This document shows positions 7,459 through 13,771 of a stretch of DNA of 25,257 bases, piece after piece. Positions within the stretch are counted from its first letter, which is position 1; every line of letters starts with the position of its first letter. The translations under genes were made by a program, and so were the position numbers. The DNA is from an uncultured Flavonifractor sp. (lineage in GTDB: Bacteria > Bacillota > Clostridia > Oscillospirales > Oscillospiraceae), in the NCBI GenBank assembly GCA_910585415.1, contig CAJUDT010000027.1, positions 1-25,257 of the forward strand. Direction: 5' to 3'. The notes beneath the pieces are model-generated. The model was not told the origin of the DNA. It did not search any database and was given only the letters and a program-made list of their open reading frames with translations.

Positions 7459-7477
7459 AAAACCGTTCTCTTTTCCA

Positions 7478-7516
7478 GCGCCCGTCTGCCCGTGTTGCGG
7501 CAGACGGGCGCTTTGT
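7478..7516 (+). terminator. Terminator of the second C69 peptidase gene
   Basis: Perfect 13-bp stem (7478-7490 with 7499-7511) followed by TTTGTG. It is homologous to the hairpin at 5191, with a shorter T tract. Confidence 0.75.
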
Positions 7517-7555
7517 GCAGTTTCGCGAATTTTTTCGAAAACCAGCCAATCTTTA

Positions 7556-7584
7556 TTGACAATCGTATGACTGTGTGATACAAT
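7556..7584 (+). promoter_or_regulatory. Promoter of the DUF1836/NfeD/flotillin operon
   Basis: TTGACA (7556-7561), 17-bp spacer, TACAAT (7579-7584), 30 bases before the start codon. Confidence 0.85.
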
Positions 7585-7614
7585 CATAGCGCAGAAAGAA
7601 AGGAGGCGACCCCC

Positions 7615-8190
7615 ATGGCACACTGTCTGCCCGGCACCACCGTTCCCGCGGACCCGGACCGGCTGGACGGGGCGGAGGCCCTGCTCTCCCCCCTCTTTCT
7701 GGCCGGAGGGCTGACCCTCTCCCAGGTGGCCCAGCTGACGGGGCTGGAGCCCCATATGATTCAAAATTGGGTGCGCCGGGGGTTCGTCTCTCCGCCTCAG
7801 AGCAAGCGCTACACCCGAAGGCAGTTCTCCCGGATTTTACTGATCTCCATGCTTCGCGGCTGTATGCAGCTGGACAAAATCTGCGCCCTGCTCTCCTACG
7901 TCAACGGCCACCTGGACGACGAGAGCGACGACCTGATTGACGACTGGCGCCTCTACGGCTACGCGGCCCGGCTGATTGTCCAGGCCCGGGGGGAGCCCCT
8001 GGCCGGGCCGGAGGAACGCCGGAGCTGGTGCGCCGGGGTGTTGGAGGACTATCAGGAGCCCCAGCCGGGGGCCCGGGCGCGGGTGGAGCGGTGCCTGTAC
8101 ATCATCCTGACCGCCTGGCTGGCGGGGCAGCTGAAGCAGGAGGCCGACCAACAGATGACAGAGCTGGAACGGGATTTATCAAACGATTGA
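7615..8190 (+). CDS. DUF1836 domain protein, putative MerR-like regulator
   Basis: The 191-residue product carries a MerR-like helix-turn-helix in residues 33-70: LTLSQVAQLTGL, then IQNWVRRGFVSPPQSKRYTRRQFSRILLI. This is the hallmark of DUF1836 proteins of Firmicutes, together with the SPLFLAGG entry. The remainder is helical. Targets of DUF1836 proteins are not known to me. The start ATG has AAAGGAGG and a near-consensus promoter immediately upstream. It is the first gene of a unit with an NfeD-like protein (48 bases on) and a flotillin, so it may control that operon; this is inference. Confidence 0.8.
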   Translation: MAHCLPGTTVPADPDRLDGAEALLSPLFLAGGLTLSQVAQLTGLEPHMIQNWVRRGFVSPPQSKRYTRRQFSRILLISMLRGCMQLDKICALLSYVNGHLDDESDDLIDDWRLYGYAARLIVQARGEPLAGPEERRSWCAGVLEDYQEPQPGARARVERCLYIILTAWLAGQLKQEADQQMTELERDLSND

Positions 8191-8238
8191 TACAAATTCT
8201 CCATTCATCAAAAAACAGTATGAGAAAAGGAGGCGCCC

Positions 8239-8928
8239 ATGGGAGCGTGGTGGCAGAGCTTATCCACATTGGAGCACATTTTACTCTATATCGCCGTACC
8301 GGCCACCCTGGTACTGCTGGTGCAGACCCTTCTGCTGCTCATCGGCGGCGGCGGGGAGGGGGGAGATTTGGACGGCGGCGGGGAACTCGACCTGGATGGG
8401 GACGGGATTCCCGACGGGCTGCTTCCCGACCCGGACGGCTGCGGCGACCCTCTGTCCCACTGGGACGGGGATTTAGACGGGGACCTGGACGGGGAGGCCG
8501 GAGATATGCCGGGACAGGGCCTGCACATCCTCACCGTCCGGGGGGTGGTGACCTTCCTGACCCTCTTCGGCTGGGGGGCATTGTGGCTGTGCCAGACGGG
8601 AATGCCCCAGTGGCTGGCGGTGTTCCTGGCGGTGCCCATCGGTCTGGCGGGCATGATTGGGGTGGCGGTGCTGTTACAGCAGGCCCTCCGCCTGCAATAC
8701 GACGGCACCCTGGACCTGCGCAACGCCGTGGGCTGCACGGGGCTGGTCTATCTGACCATTCCCCCAAACCGCTCCGGCCCCGGCAAGGTCAGTGTCACCG
8801 TGCAGGAGCAGCTGCGGGAGTTCGAGGCCTGCGCCGACAGCGAACGCCCCATTCCCACCGGACGTCCGGTGCGCATCATCGGTCTATTGGAGGGCAACAC
8901 CCTCTTGGTAGAAGAAGTGGAAGCGTAA
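8239..8928 (+). CDS. NfeD-like membrane protein with Asp-rich loop
   Basis: The 229-residue protein has a transmembrane helix at about 13-35, an acidic Gly/Asp loop at 36-92, two further helices at about 98-118 and 124-146, and a C-terminal soluble domain (150-229) of the small beta-barrel type expected for NfeD/YuaF proteins. NfeD-family proteins partner flotillins in membrane microdomains (compare yuaF-floT in Bacillus subtilis), and a flotillin starts 29 bases downstream. The loop contains DLDGDGIPDG (51-60) and DGDLDGDLDG (76-85). These resemble calcium-binding loops of the EF-hand or thrombospondin type-3 kind, which is unusual for this family. RBS AAAAGGAGG precedes ATG 8239. Confidence 0.75.
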   Translation: MGAWWQSLSTLEHILLYIAVPATLVLLVQTLLLLIGGGGEGGDLDGGGELDLDGDGIPDGLLPDPDGCGDPLSHWDGDLDGDLDGEAGDMPGQGLHILTVRGVVTFLTLFGWGALWLCQTGMPQWLAVFLAVPIGLAGMIGVAVLLQQALRLQYDGTLDLRNAVGCTGLVYLTIPPNRSGPGKVSVTVQEQLREFEACADSERPIPTGRPVRIIGLLEGNTLLVEEVEA

Positions 8929-8957
8929 ACGCATAACGGAGTGAAAAGGAGGTTCTT

Positions 8958-10382
8958 ATGCCCAACAGTATCAACAATTTCTTTGGTATCGCCCTGACCT
9001 GTGTGATCGTGCTCATCGTGTTTTCCCTGCTGATTTTCCTGGTAAAGCGCTACAAAAAGTGTCCCTCCGACAAGGTGATGGTCATTTACGGCAAGGTCGG
9101 CAGCAACAAGGACGGCTCCAGCCGCTCGGCCAAGTGCATCCACGGCGGCGCGGCCTTCATCTGGCCGGTGATTCAGTCCTATGAGTTCCTCGACCTGACC
9201 CCCCTGTCCATTCCGGTGGACCTGGAGAACGCCCTGTCCCGGCAGAACATCCGCATCAACGTCCCCAGCCGGTTCACCGTGGGCATCTCCACCGAGCCGG
9301 GGGTCATGCAGAACGCCGCCGAACGCCTGCTGGGCCTGCGCCTGCAGGAAATCCAGGAGCTGGCCAAGGACATCATCTTTGGACAGCTGCGTCTGGTCAT
9401 TGCCACCATGGACATTGAGGAAATCAACACCGACCGGGACAAGTTCCTGGAGGCCGTCTCCCGGAACGTGGAGGGGGAGCTGAAAAAAATCGGCCTGCGG
9501 CTCATCAACGTGAACGTCACCGACATCTCTGACGAGAGCGGCTACATTGACGCCCTGGGCAAGGAGGCCGCCGCCAAGGCCATCAACGACGCCAAGAAGA
9601 ACGTGGCCGAGAAGGACCGCGACGGCTCCATCGGCGAGGCCAACGCCCGCAGGGACCAGAGAGTCCAGGTGGCCCAGGCCGACGCCACCGCCATCCAGGG
9701 CGAGAACGCCGCCAAGGTGGAGGTGGCCATGTCCAACGCCCAGCGCCGGGAGAAGGAGGCCGAGGCCACCCGCATCGCCACCGCCGCCGAGAAAATCGCC
9801 GCCGCCCAGGCCCTGGAGGAAGCCTACGCCGCCGAGCAGAAGGCCGAAGCCGCCCGCGCCGCCCGAGAGAAGGCCACCCAGGAGGCGGACATCATCGTCA
9901 AGACCGAGATTGACAAGCGCCGCATGGAGCTGGAGGCCGAGGCCGAAGCCGAGCAGATTCGCCGCAAGGCCCGGGGCGAGGCCGACGCCATCCTGTCCAA
10001 AATGCAGGCCGAGGCCGCAGGCGCGCAGGCCATCCTGGTCAAGCAGGCCGAGGGCCTGCGGGAGGTAGTCTCCGCCGCCGGCGGGGACGCCGAGAGCGCC
10101 GTGCGCCTGATGCTGGCCGACAAGATGGAGGAGCTTATGCGCATCCAGGTGGAGGCGGTGAAGGGGGTCAAAATCGACAAGGTCACCGTGTGGGACTCCG
10201 GCGAGGGGAAGGACGGCAAGACCGCCACAGCGGGCTTTGTGTCCGGGCTGATGAAGTCCATCCCGCCCATGAACGAGATGTTCCAAATGGCCGGTATGGA
10301 GCTGCCCTCCTTCCTGGGGAAGGAGAAGGCCCCGGAACCCCCGGCGGAGGACGTGCAGCCGCCGGAGGCCAGCGGCGAATAA
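8958..10382 (+). CDS. floT: Flotillin family protein (SPFH domain)
   Basis: The 474-residue product has one N-terminal membrane segment (about residues 9-28), an SPFH/band-7 domain (about 35-200, with EIQELAKDIIFGQLRLVIATMDIEEI typical of flotillins in its middle), a long Ala/Glu-rich coiled coil (about 205-370) and a C-terminal tail. Flotillins oligomerise on the inner membrane face and organise membrane microdomains, affecting fluidity and protein-complex assembly. The preceding NfeD-like gene gives the classic NfeD-flotillin pairing. RBS AAAAGGAGG lies before ATG 8958. The C-terminus is Pro/Glu-rich and likely disordered. The gene ends at a hairpin shared with the convergent small gene. 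Confidence 0.9.
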   Translation: MPNSINNFFGIALTCVIVLIVFSLLIFLVKRYKKCPSDKVMVIYGKVGSNKDGSSRSAKCIHGGAAFIWPVIQSYEFLDLTPLSIPVDLENALSRQNIRINVPSRFTVGISTEPGVMQNAAERLLGLRLQEIQELAKDIIFGQLRLVIATMDIEEINTDRDKFLEAVSRNVEGELKKIGLRLINVNVTDISDESGYIDALGKEAAAKAINDAKKNVAEKDRDGSIGEANARRDQRVQVAQADATAIQGENAAKVEVAMSNAQRREKEAEATRIATAAEKIAAAQALEEAYAAEQKAEAARAAREKATQEADIIVKTEIDKRRMELEAEAEAEQIRRKARGEADAILSKMQAEAAGAQAILVKQAEGLREVVSAAGGDAESAVRLMLADKMEELMRIQVEAVKGVKIDKVTVWDSGEGKDGKTATAGFVSGLMKSIPPMNEMFQMAGMELPSFLGKEKAPEPPAEDVQPPEASGE

Positions 10383-10387
10383 CCCAA

Positions 10388-10424
10388 AAGCGCGCCGGAT
10401 ACTCACTCCGGCGCGCTTGTCTTG
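10388..10424. terminator. Bidirectional terminator between flotillin and the Cys-rich gene
   Basis: Perfect 12-bp stem AAGCGCGCCGGA (10388-10399) / TCCGGCGCGCTT (10407-10418). The minus-strand side is followed by TTTTGGGTT and the plus-strand side by a weak GTCTTG, so it suits the minus gene better. Confidence 0.7.
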
Positions 10425-10609
10425 CCCGCCTCCCGGGCGGCAGGCGTCCACTTTTGGCAGGTATCCTCCAGCTTTCGGACCTTCATCCCCGGGTAAGGAC
10501 AGTGGCCGTAAGCCGTTGCGCAGTACCCGCCCGTTTTTGTCCGCGTGTAGTGGCGGAAAAAATGTCCGCAGGTTTCACAGCGGCGCTCTGTGTCAGACAT
10601 ATGGCGCAT
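10403..10609 (-). CDS. Small Cys-rich protein, putative metal-binding
   Basis: The 68-residue product contains CETCGHFFRHY near the N-terminus, then CATAYGHCPYPG and DTCQKW, that is five cysteines in a C-x2-C ... C-x6-C ... C arrangement with several His. This suggests a small zinc-binding fold. I recall similar hypothetical proteins in gut Clostridia, but no function. AGAGG lies 9 bases before ATG 10609; an internal ATG at 10600 would be too far from it. The gene is convergent with the flotillin and shares its terminator. It is divergent from the XRE gene at 10701, with a perfect palindrome between them. Confidence 0.65.
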   Translation of the reverse strand: MRHMSDTERRCETCGHFFRHYTRTKTGGYCATAYGHCPYPGMKVRKLEDTCQKWTPAAREAGKTSAPE

Positions 10610-10633
10610 GGGACATTACCTCTTTTCATTTTC

Positions 10634-10648
10634 AACCTGTTTCAGGTT
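10634..10648. promoter_or_regulatory. Palindrome between divergent genes, candidate operator
   Basis: AACCTG-TTT-CAGGTT is a perfect dyad, flanked by TTTT and AAAA that extend the symmetry. It sits in the 91-base gap between the Cys-rich gene and an XRE regulator, where self-repression would act. Confidence 0.5.
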
Positions 10649-10700
10649 AAAAACATTGATTGATGTCAGGCCCCGCTATGCTAATACCGAGGTGAGCGCT

Positions 10701-10913
10701 ATGTATCCCAGGATTCGTGATTTACGGGTAGACAAGGACCTGTCTCAAACGGAGCTTGCAAAAACCCTCGGTATGTCACAGACAGGGTATTCCAAGTATG
10801 AAACTGGAGAAAACGATATCCCCACCGCCATTTTAATCCGGCTGGCCCAATTTTATCACACCAGTGTGGACTATCTGCTGGGGCTGACCGAAAATCCCGC
10901 CCCTTACCGGTAG
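10701..10913 (+). CDS. XRE family transcriptional regulator (short)
   Basis: The 70-residue protein is almost entirely an HTH_3 domain: PRIRDLRVDKDLSQTELAK opens helix 1, GMSQTGYSKYETGEN contains the recognition helix, and YHTSVDYLLGLT closes the fold. Start ATG 10701 with GAGGTGAGC upstream. It is a close paralogue of the protein at 11544, sharing the YHTSVDYLLGLT ending and a final PYR. Such short XRE proteins repress their own and neighbouring promoters. Its 3' end overlaps the convergent gene at 10833-11069 by 81 bases. Confidence 0.85.
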   Translation: MYPRIRDLRVDKDLSQTELAKTLGMSQTGYSKYETGENDIPTAILIRLAQFYHTSVDYLLGLTENPAPYR

Positions 10914-11069
10914 GGCGTTCCAGGACGCCCTATCGCACTCCATTTCCCTTATCGCTTTCCCCGCTTCCATTCCAGCGATAAAGGCCTTCACCTTCTGAAC
11001 TTCATCCGCAGAGGAAAGGCGCGCTATCTTACGCAGTAAGTCCTGCTTTTCATCTAATTGAGTTTTCAT
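10833..11069 (-). CDS. Short helical protein resembling a detached XRE C-terminal tail
   Basis: The 78-residue product begins with KQDLLRKIARLSSADEVQKVKAFIAGME, which resembles the C-terminal segment of the divergent XRE protein (KSELLKKIQKMSSCEVRAVLAFVNTLE) but has no HTH. The last 27 residues lie opposite the XRE gene at 10701 and look like antisense reading of it. Expression signals are excellent: AAAGGAGG, and TTGACA-17-TATACT on the minus strand. It may be an oligomerisation partner or antagonist of XRE repressors; this is inference. The true C-terminus may be a recent extension. Confidence 0.6.
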   Translation of the reverse strand: MKTQLDEKQDLLRKIARLSSADEVQKVKAFIAGMEAGKAIREMECDRASWNALPVRGGIFGQPQQIVHTGVIKLGQPD

Positions 11070-11098
11070 TTCCGCCCTCCTTTATTTGATTGAGTCAA

Positions 11099-11127
11099 AG
11101 TATATCACTAATTAAATCAAATGTCAA
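11099..11127 (-). promoter_or_regulatory. Leftward promoter of the divergent pair
   Basis: On the minus strand TTGACA (11127-11122), 17-bp spacer, TATACT (11104-11099). TTTGATT (11085-11091) and AATCAAA (11115-11121) form an inverted repeat around the -10. Confidence 0.8.
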
Positions 11128-11139
11128 TCTTAATCTTCA

Positions 11140-11168
11140 TTGACTTAGTCGTATTTTTGCTGTATCAT
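11140..11168 (+). promoter_or_regulatory. Rightward promoter of the XRE pair
   Basis: TTGACT (11140-11145), 17-bp spacer, TATCAT (11163-11168). The two divergent -35 boxes form a dyad (GTCAAT 11123-11128 / ATTGAC 11139-11144), a natural shared operator. Confidence 0.75.
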
Positions 11169-11189
11169 CTGAGAGACGGGGGTGATACC

Positions 11190-11525
11190 ATGTCTTTAGG
11201 CCAGCGGGTACAGACCATATTGAAAGAGCGGAAAATCAAGCAAGTCGAGTTTGCAAGAACCCTTGGAATAAGCGCAAATTATGTGAATTTGATTGCAAAT
11301 GACAAAAAAGAGACCATTTCTCATACCCTTGCAAAGCTGATAGAAGAACGCTATGGATATTCCGCGCAATGGGTTCTTGACGGAAGCGGGGAAAAATTAT
11401 CCACAAACCAGTTGACCGCCGAAAAATCTGAACTGCTCAAAAAAATTCAGAAGATGTCCAGTTGTGAAGTCCGGGCCGTACTGGCGTTTGTCAATACTTT
11501 GGAACGCTTGAACAAGGGGGATTGA
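11190..11525 (+). CDS. XRE family regulator with C-terminal helical tail
   Basis: The 111-residue protein has an HTH_3 domain in residues 4-65 (QRVQTILKERKIKQVEFA, then GISANYVNLIAND) and a C-terminal helical segment (75-111) similar to the product of the divergent gene. Start ATG 11190 has GGGGGTG in front and a good promoter; a longer reading frame upstream would begin inside the promoter. It likely binds the dyad between the divergent promoters. The next XRE gene begins 18 bases downstream, so they form an operon. Confidence 0.85.
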   Translation: MSLGQRVQTILKERKIKQVEFARTLGISANYVNLIANDKKETISHTLAKLIEERYGYSAQWVLDGSGEKLSTNQLTAEKSELLKKIQKMSSCEVRAVLAFVNTLERLNKGD

Positions 11526-11543
11526 TTGAGGGGGGATGGCGCT

Positions 11544-11759
11544 ATGACGTTTCCAAGGATTCGCCACCTGCGGGAAGATCGCGACTGGAGTCAGCAGCAG
11601 GTTGCCGGCCAGCTTTTGGTGAACCGCCGGACGTATTCCGGGTATGAACTCGGTACCCGAACCCTGCCCCCTGAAATCCTGATAAAGCTGGCCCTTCTAT
11701 ACCATACAAGCGTGGACTATCTGCTGGGATTGACCGACGACCCCACCCCTTACCGTTAG
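11544..11759 (+). CDS. XRE family transcriptional regulator (short), paralogue
   Basis: The 71-residue HTH_3 protein (PRIRHLREDRDWSQQQVA, then VNRRTYSGYELGTR) aligns along its length with the protein at 10701 and shares the YHTSVDYLLGLT and PYR ending. ATG 11544 is preceded by GAGGGGGG; a TTG at 11526 would add six residues but lacks a separate RBS. It follows the XRE gene at 11190 in one transcript. Duplicated small repressors bracketing a divergent promoter resemble phage-type switch modules. Confidence 0.8.
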   Translation: MTFPRIRHLREDRDWSQQQVAGQLLVNRRTYSGYELGTRTLPPEILIKLALLYHTSVDYLLGLTDDPTPYR

Positions 11760-11769
11760 GGTGTTCCGG

Positions 11770-11798
11770 TTGCATTTTTCCGCCTGGAATAGTATAAT
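11770..11798 (+). promoter_or_regulatory. Promoter of the HerA-like ATPase gene
   Basis: TTGCAT (11770-11775), 17-bp spacer, TATAAT (11793-11798), 60 bases before the start codon. Confidence 0.8.
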
Positions 11799-11858
11799 AG
11801 CGCCACAATATTGCGGGCAATTCCCGCACATACACGAAACGAACAGGAGGGGTCCCCC

Positions 11859-13559
11859 ATGCAGTCCATCACCTTTGACCAGGCTGAAGCCATCGGTGTC
11901 GTGCAGAGCGTAGACACCGGAACCGCCGTGGTACAGGTAACCGAGCCGAACCAGCTCTCTATGCTCCAGGTCAACCACATGGTGGTCATACAGGCGTCGG
12001 CCCCAGGGCAGCTGCTCATTGGCATGGTGAGCAAAATCATGCGCCGGTTCGCTCAGGTCCCCGGCTGGACCGGGGATGAGGACGCCGCCGCCGCCGATAT
12101 CGTCAAGGTCACCCTGGTGGGTACCCTGATGACCGGGGAGGGGGGGCGCTCCCCGGTATTCAAGCGCACTCTGGAGTCGGTGCCCTCCATCGACGCCGTG
12201 TGCTGCCGCATGGCCCACGAGCAGCTGACCGCCTTCATGTCCATCCTCTCGGGCAGCAGCGCGCGGACCGAAAACCCCCTGTGCCTGGGCTGCTACGCCC
12301 TGGACGCCGGGGCCAGGGCCTATCTGGACGGCAACAAGCTCTTTCAGCGCCACGCGGTCATTGTCGGGAGCACCGGCTCGGGGAAGTCCTACACCGTGGC
12401 CAAGCTGCTGGAGCAGATGGAGCCTCTGCCCTCCTGCAACGCGGTGGTGTTCGACATTCACGGGGAATACGCCCCCCTGGAGGGCGAACACATCCAGCAC
12501 TACCGGATTGCCGGGCCCACCGACGGGGAGGGGGAGGACATCCTGTATCTCCCCTACTGGCTGCTGACCTATTCGGAAATGCTCCCGCTGATGCTGGAGC
12601 GCTCCGACGACAACGCCCCCAATCAGGCCATGCTCTTCAGCCGCGCCGTCATGGACGCCAAGCGCACCCACCTGGAGTCCCTGGGGCGCAGGGACTTGCT
12701 CAGCCGCTTCACCATCGACAGCCCCATCCCCTACAAGGTCACGGAAATCCTCCAAATCCTGGAGAATGAAAACGAGATGATGGTCGTGGGCACCACCGGC
12801 CGGGAGAAGCAGGGGCCCAACTTTGGGAAATTGACCCGCTTCCTCCAGCGCCTCAACGCCAAGCTCCAGGACCGCCGCCTGAATTTCATGTTCTCCGGTT
12901 CCCCCGCCCTGCTGGACGACGGGTACATGGAGACCCTGTGCCGCAAGCTGATGGCCCCCGCCAGCCTGGGGGGCGGCATCAAAATCGTGGATTTTTCCGA
13001 GGTCCCCTCGGACATTCTGCCCTTGATTGTCTCCCTGGTGGCCCGGCTGGTGTTCTCCGTACAGCAGTGGGTCCCCAAGGAGCGGCTCCAGCCCATCTCC
13101 CTCTTCTGCGACGAGGCCCACCTCTACATCCCCGCCCACGCCCGGGAGGGGGTGGAGAGCTCCAGCCTCCACAGTTTTGAGCGCATCGCCAAGGAGGGGA
13201 GAAAGTACGGCGTGGGCCTGGTGGTCATCACCCAGCGCCCCTCGGAGGTCAACCACACCGTCCTGAGCCAGAGCAGCAATTTTATCGCCATGCGCCTGAC
13301 CAACGTGGACGACCAGAACGTCATCAACCGCCTCCTGCCGGACAGCTTGGGGAATTTCTCCGAGCTGCTCCCCGTTCTGGACATCGGCGAGGCCCTGGTG
13401 GTGGGCGACGCCAGCTTGCTCCCCAGCCGCATCAAGGTGACGGAGCCCCTCTGCAAGCCGGACAGCGCCACCGTGCGCTTCTGGGACGCCTGGAGTCAAA
13501 CGACCGTCCCCGATACCATCGGCGAGGCCGTGGCCTGCCTGCGCCGCCAGGGGCGGTAG
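11859..13559 (+). CDS. HerA-type hexameric DNA-translocating ATPase
   Basis: The 566-residue product has an N-terminal HAS-barrel-like domain (about 1-85), Walker A GSTGSGKS at residues 170-177, a FDIHGEY segment, a helical insert, and Walker B ending in DEAH at 418-421, followed by VVITQRPSEV and the SNFIAMRLTN strand typical of HerA/FtsK-superfamily ATPases. HerA proteins form hexamers that pump DNA and work with a nuclease (NurA) or with effectors such as SIR2 or DUF4297 in phage defence. No such partner is seen here; the neighbours are three DNA methyltransferases. RBS AGGAGGGG precedes ATG 11859. It has its own promoter and terminator, so it is a monocistronic neighbour of the methyltransferase operon. 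Confidence 0.85.
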   Translation: MQSITFDQAEAIGVVQSVDTGTAVVQVTEPNQLSMLQVNHMVVIQASAPGQLLIGMVSKIMRRFAQVPGWTGDEDAAAADIVKVTLVGTLMTGEGGRSPVFKRTLESVPSIDAVCCRMAHEQLTAFMSILSGSSARTENPLCLGCYALDAGARAYLDGNKLFQRHAVIVGSTGSGKSYTVAKLLEQMEPLPSCNAVVFDIHGEYAPLEGEHIQHYRIAGPTDGEGEDILYLPYWLLTYSEMLPLMLERSDDNAPNQAMLFSRAVMDAKRTHLESLGRRDLLSRFTIDSPIPYKVTEILQILENENEMMVVGTTGREKQGPNFGKLTRFLQRLNAKLQDRRLNFMFSGSPALLDDGYMETLCRKLMAPASLGGGIKIVDFSEVPSDILPLIVSLVARLVFSVQQWVPKERLQPISLFCDEAHLYIPAHAREGVESSSLHSFERIAKEGRKYGVGLVVITQRPSEVNHTVLSQSSNFIAMRLTNVDDQNVINRLLPDSLGNFSELLPVLDIGEALVVGDASLLPSRIKVTEPLCKPDSATVRFWDAWSQTTVPDTIGEAVACLRRQGR

Positions 13560-13579
13560 GGCGGTTTTTCGCAAAAAGA

Positions 13580-13620
13580 GAAGCCTCTGAGGGCATGGTT
13601 CCTCAGAGGCTTCCTTTGTT
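13580..13620 (+). terminator. Terminator after the HerA-like gene
   Basis: Perfect 13-bp stem GAAGCCTCTGAGG (13580-13592) / CCTCAGAGGCTTC (13601-13613), then CTTTGTT. Confidence 0.8.
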
Positions 13621-13705
13621 CTTCCGGTTTAGGTCAGGCGCCCGGTGCGGCGGCGGACAGCAAAAAAGCGCCGCCCACAGGGCCAGCGCTCTTCGGAGTC
13701 CCGCC

Positions 13706-13734
13706 TTGCTTTTCCGGTTCCGGTCGGGTATAAT
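13706..13734 (+). promoter_or_regulatory. Promoter of the three-methyltransferase operon
   Basis: TTGCTT (13706-13711), 17-bp spacer, TATAAT (13729-13734). It places the transcript start near 13741 and rules out methyltransferase starts farther upstream. Confidence 0.75.
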
Positions 13735-13771
13735 AAGGCATTCTGTAAATTGTGTTCAGAGGATGGATGAT

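Noticed and set aside
8748..10451. Long minus-strand open frame opposite the flotillin gene
   Set aside because: Antisense of an Ala/Glu-rich coiled coil in a GC-rich gene; no start signals.
11697..13574. Minus-strand open frame opposite the HerA-like gene
   Set aside because: No RBS or domain; the plus strand has clear Walker motifs.
13595..13771. Upstream extension of the zinc-ribbon methyltransferase
   Set aside because: It would begin inside the HerA terminator and cross the TATAAT promoter box.
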